From NCBI RefSeq assembly GCF_009498455.1, contig NZ_CP045644.1, positions 4,591,001 to 4,655,000 on the forward strand: DNA of 64,000 nucleotides. The letters run 5' to 3'. The notes under the pieces were generated by a model. The model was given only the letters and a program-made list of their open reading frames with translations, was not told the DNA's origin and did no database searches. Below are positions 7,820-16,582 of this stretch, piece after piece. Position 1 is the first letter of the stretch. Each line of letters begins with the position of its first letter. Position numbers and translations under genes: made by a program. Origin of the DNA: Variovorax paradoxus. Its GTDB lineage: Bacteria > Pseudomonadota > Gammaproteobacteria > Burkholderiales > Burkholderiaceae_C.

Positions 7820-8821
7820 CTACTTGCGAGCCGCGCTCTCTTCGGCGCGTTTCATCGCGTCGATCACTGGCGCAGCCGCGCGCGCGGCCTGTAGCGTCAA
7901 CGCGTCGAACTCCTTGCCCTGCATCAGCCGCACCTGCATCTTGACGCCCCCGACGGCCGCGGCGAACTCTGGACTCTGACCTGCCTTGCGGAATGCATCG
8001 CGCAACCGCGCCGCGCGATCGTCGGGGACACCCTTGCGCAGCACGATGCCGAGGATCGGGTTGAGTGTGTCCGCCCCTTGCACGCCTTGTTCCAGTAGGG
8101 TTGGAGCGTCCGGATATTCGTTCAGCCGCTCTCGCGTCGCGGTGGAAACGAGCCGCAGTTTCCCAGCGCGCAGTAGGGTATCGACCGCCGAGATGTCGGC
8201 GATGCCCATGTCCGTGTGCCCGCCGAGAATGGCGGCGATCATGTCGGGTGCTCCGCGATATGGGATCTGAATTGGCTCGATGCCGAGGGCCTTGAAGGTC
8301 AGGTACCCCTGGATGTGAAGAGAGGTCCCCGCGCCGAGATGGCTGAAGCGAAGGCCGCCAGGCGACCTGGCGGCTGTCGAGACGTCGGAGAGCTTGCTCA
8401 ACGCTGAGTCCGCCTTCGCGAACATCACATGCCGGAACTCCGCCACACCCAGCAGCGTCTCGAGAGACGCCATATCGAAGGTCGGCTTCTGCAGGTGCGA
8501 AGTGATGGCGGCGTAGGAACTCGTCGTCACTGCGACGGTGTATCCATCGGCCGGCCTCCTTGCGAGGTCCGCCAAAGCCAGGCCGCCACCGGCGCCCGTG
8601 ACGTTTTCCACGAGGACAGGCTGGCCAAGAAGTCTGCCGGCTGCGTCCGCCAATGCCCGTGCACCGATGTCGACAGCGCCCCCCGCGCCGAAGCCGACGA
8701 CCAGCCGGATGGGGCGGTCCGGGAAGGTTTCCTGTGCGGCTGCAGTCAGCGATCCCAGCGACAGCAAGAGGGCGGCCATTGTGCGGGAGGACAGGCGGCG
8801 GAAGTCGTCTGGCTTTTTCAT
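7820..8821 (-). CDS. Bug/TctC-family periplasmic solute receptor
   Basis: Receptor of 333 residues. A signal peptide (residues about 1-30, ending AAAQ) precedes the family hallmark FPDRPIRLVVGFGAGGAVD and a conserved HIQGYLTFKALGIEPIQIPYRG region. Bug receptors serve tripartite tricarboxylate transporters, but no TctA/TctB membrane genes are nearby, so it is an orphan that must work with a distant transporter or as a sensor. The ATG at 8821 is preceded by AGGAGACATGAC. It lies alone on the minus strand between the hydrolase and hmgA; 160 bp separates it from the hmgA stop. Confidence 0.9.
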   Translation of the reverse strand: MKKPDDFRRLSSRTMAALLLSLGSLTAAAQETFPDRPIRLVVGFGAGGAVDIGARALADAAGRLLGQPVLVENVTGAGGGLALADLARRPADGYTVAVTTSSYAAITSHLQKPTFDMASLETLLGVAEFRHVMFAKADSALSKLSDVSTAARSPGGLRFSHLGAGTSLHIQGYLTFKALGIEPIQIPYRGAPDMIAAILGGHTDMGIADISAVDTLLRAGKLRLVSTATRERLNEYPDAPTLLEQGVQGADTLNPILGIVLRKGVPDDRAARLRDAFRKAGQSPEFAAAVGGVKMQVRLMQGKEFDALTLQAARAAAPVIDAMKRAEESAARK

Positions 8822-8981
8822 GTCATGTCTCCTTTGTTGTACGGGTTCGTTCACCGCGAGTTGGTTGGCGGGGCAGGCGATCTAGCCACGATGCCTGAAG
8901 GCCCCTAGCGCATTGCGCGGCAGTCTCGCGCATGGCGGCGCAAGATCCTGCAGCGCACCTTTCTGGAAGCGGCGCCGCCCG

Positions 8982-10286
8982 TTAGACAGGCGCGCTCGCG
9001 AACCCGCTCCACACTCCGTCGTAGTCCGATTGCAGGTGCGCCGCCTCGAGTGCCTGCCGCGTCGGGCGGAAAATGTGCCGGCTCTCGAACATGAACGCTA
9101 GCGTGTTTTCCAGCCGGTGCGGAGCGAGCGCCGCGCTGCTCGCCTTCTCGAACGTGGCAGCGTCGGGCCCATGGGCGAGCATGCTGTTGTGCAGGCTTAC
9201 GCCGCCGGGCACGAAGCCTTCGGCCTTCGCGTCATAGACGCCGCGCACCAGGCCCATCAACTCGCTCATGATGTTCCTGTGGAACCACGGTGGCCTGAAG
9301 GTCTCCTCCGCCACCAGCCAGCGCGGCGGGAAGATCACGAAGTCGCAATTGGCAACGCCTGGCGTGTCGGTTCCGGAAGTCAGCACTGTGTTGATCGAGG
9401 GGTCCGGATGATCAAAGCTCACCGTTCCGATCGCCATGAAATGCGCCATGTCGTACTTGTACGGAACCAGGTTCCCGTGCCAGGCAACGACATCGAGTGG
9501 TGAGTGATCTTGCTTCGATTCCCAGAAGTGCCCCAGATACTTGTTCACCACCGTGCACGCGCGCTGTGTCTGCGCTTCGCAGCTTGCAACGGGTGTCTGG
9601 AAGTCGCGGGCGTTGGCCAAGCCGTTGGAGCCGATAGGGCCAAGTTCGGGAAGGCGGAACGCGGCGCCATAGTTCTCACAGACATAGCCGCGTGCGAGGC
9701 CGTCGGGCAACTCGATGCGCCAGCGCATGCCGCGCGGCACGACGGCGAATTCGCCGGGCGCCACCAACAGCCTGCCGAGTTCGGTATGGAGCAGCAATGC
9801 ACCCTGCTGCGGAACGAGCAACATCTCGCCGTCGCTGTTCATCAGGTAGCGGTCCGTCATCGAGCGGTTGGCGTGATAGACATGGGCTGCGACGCCGGTC
9901 TGGGCGTGTGCATCGCCGTTCCCGCCGATCGTGAAGATCCCATCGATGAAGTCGGCGCCGCCTGCCGGTCCCGCCCAGGGATTCCAGCGAAGTCGGTTAG
10001 CTGGCGTAGGGACCTCATGGAACGGCCCAGTCTGCCATTGAGGGGCTCGGACTTCAACGGCCTTGGAGTGCATAGCCGAAGGACGCATGCGATACATCCA
10101 AGTGCGGCGGTTGTGTGCGCGCGGCGCCGTAAAGGCGGTACCAGACAACAGTTCCGCATAGAGGCCGAAAGGCGCGCGCTGTGGCGAATTCCGGCCGACC
10201 GGCAGGGCGCCCGCGCGGGCCTCGGTTGCGAATTCGTTTCCGAAGCCACTTTGATACTGAAATGGGGTCTGGCTTGAAACCGTCAT
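8982..10286 (-). CDS. hmgA: Homogentisate 1,2-dioxygenase
   Basis: Protein of 434 residues, full length for the family. It opens the ring of homogentisate to maleylacetoacetate with a non-haem Fe(II), the central step of tyrosine/phenylalanine catabolism. Recognisable are the N-terminal [13 protein letters not shown], the cupin-region iron-ligand segment [12 protein letters not shown] (His and Glu) and the third ligand in [12 protein letters not shown]. It is preceded by GAGAGGAA. It is the last gene of the SDR-fahA-hmgA block, 19 bp after fahA. The usual partners hppD and maleylacetoacetate isomerase are not in the window. Confidence 0.97.
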   Translation of the reverse strand: MTVSSQTPFQYQSGFGNEFATEARAGALPVGRNSPQRAPFGLYAELLSGTAFTAPRAHNRRTWMYRMRPSAMHSKAVEVRAPQWQTGPFHEVPTPANRLRWNPWAGPAGGADFIDGIFTIGGNGDAHAQTGVAAHVYHANRSMTDRYLMNSDGEMLLVPQQGALLLHTELGRLLVAPGEFAVVPRGMRWRIELPDGLARGYVCENYGAAFRLPELGPIGSNGLANARDFQTPVASCEAQTQRACTVVNKYLGHFWESKQDHSPLDVVAWHGNLVPYKYDMAHFMAIGTVSFDHPDPSINTVLTSGTDTPGVANCDFVIFPPRWLVAEETFRPPWFHRNIMSELMGLVRGVYDAKAEGFVPGGVSLHNSMLAHGPDAATFEKASSAALAPHRLENTLAFMFESRHIFRPTRQALEAAHLQSDYDGVWSGFASAPV

Positions 10287-10305
10287 GGCATGGATTCCTC
10301 TCGGT

Positions 10306-11619
10306 TCAGTAAGCGGGCAGCACGGTGGAGCGGCATACGCCCAGCCCGATGCGTGCGAAGCCCGGTCGTTCGCAGAAAGCCGACAGCGTCAGCTCGTCGC
10401 CGTCTTCGAGGAAGCTGCGCTTTTCGCCGGATGGCAACTCGAAAGCACGGGAGCCACCGCGGCTGATTTCCAGCAGACTGCCGAGGGCGGAATCGTCAGC
10501 CCCGGAGATCGTCCCGGACCCGAGCAGATCCCCGTTCTGAAGGAATGAGCCGTTGCTCGTGTGGTGCGCGATCATCTGACCCGGTGTCCAATAGAGCGTG
10601 GCGCTGTCCGACCGGGAAAGTCGCGTCGCAGGCTGCCCATTGGCACGCATGCGCTGGCTCGCAAGGTGGGCATCGATGACGATGTGGACTGCGCCGCCCG
10701 CCTGGTCTTCCTCCCCCTGCAAGTGCGGCAGCGGTGACGGGTCGCCGTCCAGTCGTCGCGCTGCGGGCACGTGAAAAGGAGCAAGCGCTTCGGCAGTGAC
10801 GACCCAGGGCGAGATGCTCGTCGCAAAACTCTTGGCAAGGAACGGTCCGAGGGGCTGGGCCTCCCACGCCTGCACGTCTCGCGCCGACCAATCATTGAGT
10901 AGGCAAACGCCAAAGATGTGGTTCCACGCCTCGTCGACGGCGATCGGCCTGGCCTGCTGCGAGCCCTGGCCGATGAACAACCCAAGCTCGACTTCATAGT
11001 CCAGCTTTTCGCATGGGAGGAATGCGGGCGCCTCGGTGCCGTTCTTGCGCAGTTGGCCGCGCGGGCGGTAGACGGGGGCTTCACCGAGCTGAACGCTGGC
11101 GGCGCGGCCGTTGTAGCCAACGGGCACGTGCTTGTAGTTCGGAAGAAGCGGCTGGTCGGGCCGGAAGAGGCGCCCCGCGTTCGTCGCGTGGTGGATCGAC
11201 GCGAAGAAGTCCGTATATCCTGAGATCTTCACCGGCATGAGCAGGTCTGCATACCCCATCGGAACCAGCGCGTCCTCAACAAGTTGGCGATGGGAGGCTG
11301 TGCCTTCGGCGAGCAGGTCGAACAACTGCAATCGAAGCGCCGAGACGGCGTCCTGCGGTAGCGCCATGAGCCGATTCAGCGTGCTCTCGCCACAAGCCAT
11401 CGCTGCTTCCCTGGCCGACGCGGTGAACGCGTCGGCGGCCCTGGCGACGTCGACGATCCGCTCGCCGATGGCGACGCCGCATCGGGGCAGGTCGCTGGCG
11501 CCATGCCTACGAAACACGCCGAAGGGTAGGTTCTGGATGGGGAAGTCGGTGCCTGGTGCGTTTGCCGATGCGACCCAACTGCGCGTGCCCGCGTCATGCG
11601 TTCGATTCAGTGCGATCAC
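10306..11619 (-). CDS. fahA: Fumarylacetoacetase
   Basis: Protein of 437 residues that hydrolyses fumarylacetoacetate to fumarate and acetoacetate, the last step of the homogentisate route. The N-terminal SH3-like domain contains [13 protein letters not shown], the catalytic/metal region includes [13 protein letters not shown], and the C-terminal part has LGSGTISG. I place the start at a GTG (11619) that overlaps the upstream SDR stop as GTGA and gives [14 protein letters not shown] at the N-terminus, a typical opening. The longer frame to 11889 reads through the SDR gene out of frame and is rejected. It is distinct from the generic FAH-family protein at 4796-5656. Confidence 0.95.
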   Translation of the reverse strand: MIALNRTHDAGTRSWVASANAPGTDFPIQNLPFGVFRRHGASDLPRCGVAIGERIVDVARAADAFTASAREAAMACGESTLNRLMALPQDAVSALRLQLFDLLAEGTASHRQLVEDALVPMGYADLLMPVKISGYTDFFASIHHATNAGRLFRPDQPLLPNYKHVPVGYNGRAASVQLGEAPVYRPRGQLRKNGTEAPAFLPCEKLDYEVELGLFIGQGSQQARPIAVDEAWNHIFGVCLLNDWSARDVQAWEAQPLGPFLAKSFATSISPWVVTAEALAPFHVPAARRLDGDPSPLPHLQGEEDQAGGAVHIVIDAHLASQRMRANGQPATRLSRSDSATLYWTPGQMIAHHTSNGSFLQNGDLLGSGTISGADDSALGSLLEISRGGSRAFELPSGEKRSFLEDGDELTLSAFCERPGFARIGLGVCRSTVLPAY

Positions 11620-12365
11620 AGCGTGAACCCACCGTCGATCACGATGCGCGTGCCCGTCGCTGTACGAAGTTGCGTGATGCAGGCCAGCACGGCGTGGGCG
11701 ACGTCCTCGGGGGAGACGACGCGGCCCAGGGGAGTGGCCGCCGCCTTCTTCTCCAGTTCTTCCCGGGTGCGACCCGCGACGAAGCCGGTGTCCACCGACG
11801 CTGGAGCAATGTTGAGGAAGCGAACGGTCGGTCCGAACGCTCGGGCAAACGACAGCGCGGTCGTTTCCATTGCCGCCTTGGCTGCGCAATAGGCAATGTT
11901 GCTGCCCGCACCCGTTGCCGCCGAGACGGACGAGACGTTCACGACGACGCTCTCCGTTCCTTTTCTCAGAAGAGGAAGAAGCGCGCGGGTGATGGAGAAA
12001 GTCCCTCCAGCGTTGGCAACGAGGATGTCGGTGAACAAGCGGGCATCCATGCGCTCCAGGTCCGCGTGTGGCACGCGTTGCGTGCGCCCTGCGGAGTTCA
12101 CCAGGATGTCGATGGCGCCGAATTTCCCTTGTAATTCCGCCGCCAGAGCGTCATGAGCGGCGTGGTCTTCGAGGGGAATATGGGCGACCGTATGACCCTG
12201 CCCGGGCAGATCGGAAACGAGGGCTTCGGCACGCTCCCTGCCAGCGTTGTAGCCGATCACCACGCGCGCGCCCTCGCGCGCGAGCAGTTGCGCGCAGGCC
12301 GCACCGATACCGCTGCTGGCCCCTGTTACGACGGCAATCCTGCCTGCCAGTTGTTCAGATTTCAT
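11616..12365 (-). CDS. Short-chain dehydrogenase/reductase (SDR)
   Basis: Classical SDR of 249 residues: cofactor motif TGASSGIG near the N-terminus, NSAG (family NNAG) in the middle, catalytic Ser in NVSSVS and YCAAK as the YxxxK pair. C-terminal IDGGFTL is typical of the FabG-like group. An NAD(P) oxidoreductase of unknown substrate; as first gene of the homogentisate block it may form or recycle a hydroxylated precursor. The start at 12365 has no strong ribosome site, and a palindrome (12368-12381) sits directly in front of it, so its translation or transcription may be repressible there. Confidence 0.87.
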   Translation of the reverse strand: MKSEQLAGRIAVVTGASSGIGAACAQLLAREGARVVIGYNAGRERAEALVSDLPGQGHTVAHIPLEDHAAHDALAAELQGKFGAIDILVNSAGRTQRVPHADLERMDARLFTDILVANAGGTFSITRALLPLLRKGTESVVVNVSSVSAATGAGSNIAYCAAKAAMETTALSFARAFGPTVRFLNIAPASVDTGFVAGRTREELEKKAAATPLGRVVSPEDVAHAVLACITQLRTATGTRIVIDGGFTL

Positions 12366-12367
12366 AG

Positions 12368-12381
12368 ATGGATATTTCCAT
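12368..12381. promoter_or_regulatory. Inverted repeat next to SDR start, candidate IclR-type operator
   Basis: Arms ATGGA and TCCAT with a 4-bp centre. The TGGA-n4-TCCA core resembles the TGGAAAT-n-ATTTCCA-like sites known for E. coli IclR. It begins 3 bp upstream of the SDR start codon, in the divergent region shared with the IclR gene at 12510. Binding is inferred, not shown. Confidence 0.4.
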
Positions 12382-12437
12382 GGCAGCCAACGGCGCCTTG
12401 GGCGGACTTTAGGGTTGCCCGTCTCGGTGGTCGGAGG

Positions 12438-12459
12438 TAAATTCCATTTAACGGACACG
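12438..12459. promoter_or_regulatory. Palindrome TAAAT-3-ATTTA plus CGGACACG half-site
   Basis: A perfect 13-bp palindrome (12438-12450) lies in the middle of the hmgA-block/IclR divergent region, directly followed by CGGACACG (12452-12459). The same CGGACAC sequence forms one arm of a palindrome upstream of the hydratase-lyase operon (13511-13529). This may mark shared control by the IclR protein. Confidence 0.35.
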
Positions 12460-12509
12460 ACCTTCGTTCTTCATCCGCACGCCGGGCTCCGGTCGTGCAC
12501 AGTTGCGCT

Positions 12510-13337
12510 ATGAGAAACCAGACTCCCCGCGTTGAAGAGCCAGCTGCGACCACGGATGCCGGGTCGCTCAAGCGCGGTGTCCAGATTCTGAAAATCCTAG
12601 CGACAGTGGGGGCACGCGGACTCGCGCTCACGGAAATCGCTGACCGCGCGGGCCTGCCGCATCCCAGTGTCCATCGCGTGTTGCGCCAGCTGCTCGATGA
12701 TCGCCTGGTCTCTCGCAACGAAGACATCAAGCGCTACCGCCTCGGTCCGCTCGCCTTCGAGCTGGGCATTGCGTGTTCCACCATGTACGGTGATCTTCGC
12801 GACCTCTGCGCGAACGCGATGGAGATGCTGTCGGAGCAAACGGGCGACACGTCCTATCTTGTTGTGCGAAGCGGCTTCGACGCGGTCTGCATGCATCGCC
12901 ACGAAGGAGAGTTTCCAATCCGGGCGCTCGTTCTGGACGTGGGCGGGCGCAGGCCATTGGGCGTGGGCGCCGGCGGACTCGCGCTGCTGGCGGCGGTGAA
13001 GGAAGACGAGCGCCACCAGATCATCGAGCGGGTCGGGCCCAAACTGCACGCGTTCGGAGGCATGACGGCGGAAGACTTGGAGCGGGCATGTGTGCTCACC
13101 CACGACAACGGTGCCGCGGTCATCCACGACACCTTGAGTCTCGGGGTGAGTGCCGTGGGCCTGGCGTTCTTCGACGGGCTTGGGCAGCCGGTAGGCGCGC
13201 TCAGCGTGGCGGCACTTTCGCACCGCATGACGGGCGAGCGGGTCAAGCGCATCGCGGAATTGCTCAAGGACGGCCGTGCCGACGTCGAACGGCGCATGAA
13301 CCGCAAGCACCTGAACGGCTGGAAGACCGGCACCTAG
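12510..13337 (+). CDS. IclR-family transcriptional regulator
   Basis: Regulator of 275 residues. The N-terminal winged helix-turn-helix (residues about 25-85; SLKRGVQILKILATVGARG, then LTEIADRAGLPHPSVHRVLR) is followed by the IclR effector domain with LGVGAGGLALLAA and SVAALSHRM. It is closely related to the IclR protein at 21706-22509, and the two flank the arylpropanoid-type operon. It is divergent from SDR-fahA-hmgA and lies 321 bp before the hydratase-lyase gene, so it could control either side. A GTG 15 bp upstream (12495) is an alternative start. The effector is likely an aromatic acid or CoA ester, by context only. Confidence 0.9.
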   Translation: MRNQTPRVEEPAATTDAGSLKRGVQILKILATVGARGLALTEIADRAGLPHPSVHRVLRQLLDDRLVSRNEDIKRYRLGPLAFELGIACSTMYGDLRDLCANAMEMLSEQTGDTSYLVVRSGFDAVCMHRHEGEFPIRALVLDVGGRRPLGVGAGGLALLAAVKEDERHQIIERVGPKLHAFGGMTAEDLERACVLTHDNGAAVIHDTLSLGVSAVGLAFFDGLGQPVGALSVAALSHRMTGERVKRIAELLKDGRADVERRMNRKHLNGWKTGT

Positions 13338-13658
13338 CGTCCGCCGCTTGGCGTGCCCGTAAGGGGCGGCGCTGCGGCGTCTCATGCCCCGCAGTCCCAT
13401 CCGGTCTGGTGCTCAGACGCTCGTGTCAAGGCCGTCGAAATCCTCGGTGATCGCCGCCCTGCGGGCGCCAGTTCGTGCGCGCTCGGCCGCCGGGTCAGCG
13501 CTTTCAAGCTGTGTCCGTCAATCGGACACGGAGGTGGTGCACGGACGGCCCCGCATCAACAATTCTCTCCGCCAAACGCATCGGAGAAGTTTCCGATTAG
13601 CGCACAGCCGTAGGGGCCAAGTGCCCTGTAACGCAACCATCCTTCACGAGGAGCAAGC
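13338..13658. other. Intergenic promoter region with a 7-5-7 palindrome (13511-13529)
   Basis: No gene is visible in these 321 bp. They contain a perfect inverted repeat GTGTCCG-5-CGGACAC at 13511-13529 and a looser one (TCTCCG-10-CGGAGA, 13566-13587) upstream of the hydratase-lyase gene, whose ribosome site is ACGAGGAGCAAGC. The first palindrome is a plausible operator for one of the two IclR proteins; its half-site recurs at 12452-12459. I could not assign a clear -35/-10 pair. Confidence 0.4.
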
Positions 13659-14498
13659 ATGAGCACTGAGCAAGAAAACCCCGTTCGCGTCGAATTCGAG
13701 GAAGGGATCGCCTGGGTCATCCTCAACCGGCCCGACAAGCGCAACGCCATGAGTCCCGCACTCAATTCCCGCATGATCGAGGTCCTTGACGAACTTGAGA
13801 CCGACCCGCGTTGCAAGGTGCTGGTGCTGACCGGCGAAGGGGACTCGTTCACGGCCGGGATGGACCTCAAGCTGTTCTTTCGGGACGCCGAGCAGCAGCA
13901 TACCCCCGAGCGCCTCATCCAGATTCGCCGCGACTTCACGCAATGGGCGCAGCGCCGTTTGCAAGGCTACATAAAGCCGACGATCGCGATGGTCAACGGC
14001 TGGTGCTTCGGCGGCGGTCTCACGCCGCTCGTTTGCTGCGACCTTGCCATCGCGGACGAGCAGGCCCAGTTCGGCGTCTCCGAGATCAACTGGGGAATCA
14101 TCCCCGGCGGCAACGTCACGCGTGCGCTGGCGGCGACCATGGGACGGCGCGACGCCCTCTACTACATCATGACCGGCATCCCGTTCGATGGCCGTCGGGC
14201 CCAGCAGGTGGGACTGATCAACGAGGCTGTGCCCAAGGAGCAACTGCGTGCCCGCACGGTGGAACTCGCGAAGATCCTGATGTCGAAGAATCCCTCGGTG
14301 CTTCGCAACGCCAAGCAGGCCTTCATCAACGGCGGAAACCTCCCGTGGGATGTCGCGGAGGATTACCTGAGCGCCAAGAACTTCATGAGCATGATGCAGG
14401 ACCCCGAGAAGGGGCGTGCGCAGGGGCTCAAGCAGTTCCTGGACGACAAGACCATCAAGCCCGGCTTGCAAGGCTACACGCGCGAAGGCGACGCATGA
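13659..14498 (+). CDS. Crotonase of the hydroxycinnamoyl-CoA hydratase-lyase type
   Basis: Protein of 279 residues, clearly related along its length to HCHL/Ech (feruloyl-CoA hydratase-lyase), which hydrates hydroxycinnamoyl-CoA and releases an aromatic aldehyde plus acetyl-CoA. Shared segments include AMVNGWCFGGG, FGVSEINWGI with catalytic Glu142, and the C-terminal KQFLDDKTIKPGLQGY. Compared, from memory, with the Pseudomonas enzyme, Tyr75 and Tyr239, which contact the 4-hydroxyl of the substrate, are Phe73 and Ser (in EDYLSAK), and Ser123 is Thr122. The substrate may therefore differ from ferulate. First gene of the operon; ends with an ATGA overlap. Confidence 0.88.
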   Translation: MSTEQENPVRVEFEEGIAWVILNRPDKRNAMSPALNSRMIEVLDELETDPRCKVLVLTGEGDSFTAGMDLKLFFRDAEQQHTPERLIQIRRDFTQWAQRRLQGYIKPTIAMVNGWCFGGGLTPLVCCDLAIADEQAQFGVSEINWGIIPGGNVTRALAATMGRRDALYYIMTGIPFDGRRAQQVGLINEAVPKEQLRARTVELAKILMSKNPSVLRNAKQAFINGGNLPWDVAEDYLSAKNFMSMMQDPEKGRAQGLKQFLDDKTIKPGLQGYTREGDA

Positions 14499-16582
14499 CA
14501 ACGGTGAACGTCGATCGTCTGCTCTCGCCCAGGTCGGTCGTGGTGGTGGGCGCTTCGGCCCGGCCGGAAAGCCCCGGTGCCCGGGTCTTCGCTGGTCTCA
14601 AGCGCTTGGACTTTGCGGGCGCCATTCACCTGGTGAATCCGACGCGCGCTGAACTGGATGGGCATCCTTGTGTCGCTAGCATCTCGGCGATTCCACAAGA
14701 AGTCGACCTGGCGGTACTTTGCGTTCCCAAGGATGCCGTCCAGGCCTCGCTCGAGGCATGCATCGAGCGGAAAGTCGGCGCCGCAGTGGTATTTGCCGCG
14801 GGGTATGCCGAACAGGACGAGGGCGGCGCGCAAGAGCAACGCCGCCTCGAAGACACGGCACGTGCTGCGGGCATCGCCCTGCTGGGCCCGAACTGCCTGG
14901 GCTTTGCGAATCTGCGCGCACGCGCCCCGATCACGATGGTCAACATCGCGAAACCCGCATCGGATGCGCCGGGTGTCGCCATCGTCGCCCAGAGCGGTGC
15001 GTTCATGTCTTCGCTGTACGCCACGATGTCGCTCAAGGGCACCCCGGTGTCGTCGATCATTTCGGTCGGCAATCAGGCCGTGCTTGGTGTAGAGGATTTC
15101 TTGGCGCGATTCATCGACGACGACGGTACGTGCGTCATGGCCGTCTTTGCCGAACGACTGCGCGAGCCGAAGCGTTTCCTGGAACTGGCGGCCCGCGCTA
15201 GAGAAAAGCACAAGCCCATCGTCATGATGCACACCGGCCGCAGCAGCAAGGCCCGCGACGCAGCGGCTTCGCATACCGGCGCGCTCGCCGGCGACGACGC
15301 GATCATGCGTGCGCTGGTGGCACATGAATCCGTGATCCTCGTGGACTCCATCGATGAACTGGCGGATGTCGCGGCTCTGGCGGCTGCGTTTCCGGAAGCG
15401 CCCACGAAGGGCGTGGGCGTCGTCACGAACTCGGGCGCGCTGCGTGGCATCACCTTCGATTTCTGCGAAAGCGCCGGCCTCGACGTGCCCGTGCTCGACG
15501 CTGCGACGGTCGAGAAGATGGCGTCGCGTCTTCCCGCCTATGCAGTCGCGGAAAACCCGATCGATGTCACCGTGCAGGCCATCGCGGAGCCGGACCTGAT
15601 CGGCGCTGGGGCGCGGGCCCTGCTGGACGATCCCAACATCGGCAGCGCTGTGCTGGCGGTACACGCGGGCAAGGAGGCTGCGGAATATGCGCGCCTGGCC
15701 GGCCCGATGCTTGCCGGTTCCCGCAAGCCTGTCGCCTACAGCCTGTTGGGCGAAGGCGCGCCGCTCTCGCCGGAACTGGCCGCGGCGCTGCGCGAGAACG
15801 GCATTCCGCTGTTCCGCTCAGTGGAGCGCGCGTTGGGCGCGGTGGCGAAGCTCACGGGGTACGGAAGGTCTCGTCTCCGATCCCCGCGCGCGGCCAGCCC
15901 GTCCGCACCGGTCCCGGTGTTCGCGGGTGCCGGGACCCTGACAGAGCACGACAGCAAGAACTGGCTGCGGCAACTTGGCATCGCCGTGCCCAAGGGCGCT
16001 CTCGCTAAGACGGTGAGCGACGCGACGCGCATCGCCAAAGACATCGGCTATCCCGTGGTGCTGAAGGCACAGGCCTCCGGGCTCGCCCACAAGAGCGACG
16101 CAGGCGGGGTGATCCTGAACATCGCCGACGAGGTCGCATTGCTTCGCGCCTGGGACGAACTGCATGCGAACGTCCGGCGCGCAAGGGACGGTCTCGCGCT
16201 TGACGGTGTGCTCGTCGAATCGATGGCCCGCAAGGGCATTGAGCTGGTGATCGGCATCAAACGCGATCCCGACTGGGGGCCGGTGATGCTGCTCGGCCTG
16301 GGCGGCATCTGGATCGAGATTCTCAAGGACGTGCGGCTGATGCCTCTCGATTTCACCGAGGCGGCCATTGTCGAAGAGCTCACCCGGCTGCGCGCCAGTG
16401 GCGTGTTGCAGGGCGCGCGCGGCAACCGGCCCGCCGATCTTCGCGCCGTCGCACGAATCGCAGCGACGCTCGGCCAAGCCGTGCTCGCCACGCCACAGGT
16501 CAAGGAAGTCGACCTGAATCCCGTGATCGTCTACCCAGAAGGCGAGGGCGCCGTGGCGCTCGATGCCCTGATCGTCGCATGA
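14495..16582 (+). CDS. Acyl-CoA synthetase, NDP-forming type
   Basis: Single-chain enzyme of 695 residues. The N-terminal CoA-binding domain opens LLSPRSVVVVGAS, the ligase domain carries the phospho-histidine His260 in SHTGALAGDD, and a C-terminal ATP-grasp domain (about 475-695) contains GLAHKSDAGGVILNI. The family makes acyl-CoA with release of ADP and phosphate. As I recall, the feruloyl-CoA synthetase FerA of Sphingobium SYK-6 belongs to this type, which fits its coupling by ATGA overlap to the hydratase-lyase gene. I infer that it activates the arylpropenoic substrate of the operon. A longer frame from 13811 is an out-of-frame reading of the preceding gene. Confidence 0.9.
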   Translation: MTTVNVDRLLSPRSVVVVGASARPESPGARVFAGLKRLDFAGAIHLVNPTRAELDGHPCVASISAIPQEVDLAVLCVPKDAVQASLEACIERKVGAAVVFAAGYAEQDEGGAQEQRRLEDTARAAGIALLGPNCLGFANLRARAPITMVNIAKPASDAPGVAIVAQSGAFMSSLYATMSLKGTPVSSIISVGNQAVLGVEDFLARFIDDDGTCVMAVFAERLREPKRFLELAARAREKHKPIVMMHTGRSSKARDAAASHTGALAGDDAIMRALVAHESVILVDSIDELADVAALAAAFPEAPTKGVGVVTNSGALRGITFDFCESAGLDVPVLDAATVEKMASRLPAYAVAENPIDVTVQAIAEPDLIGAGARALLDDPNIGSAVLAVHAGKEAAEYARLAGPMLAGSRKPVAYSLLGEGAPLSPELAAALRENGIPLFRSVERALGAVAKLTGYGRSRLRSPRAASPSAPVPVFAGAGTLTEHDSKNWLRQLGIAVPKGALAKTVSDATRIAKDIGYPVVLKAQASGLAHKSDAGGVILNIADEVALLRAWDELHANVRRARDGLALDGVLVESMARKGIELVIGIKRDPDWGPVMLLGLGGIWIEILKDVRLMPLDFTEAAIVEELTRLRASGVLQGARGNRPADLRAVARIAATLGQAVLATPQVKEVDLNPVIVYPEGEGAVALDALIVA

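Noticed and set aside
13811..14494. Long N-terminal extension of the NDP-forming acyl-CoA synthetase
   Set aside because: It overlaps the hydratase-lyase gene in another frame; the ATGA junction at 14495 and homologous start argue against it.
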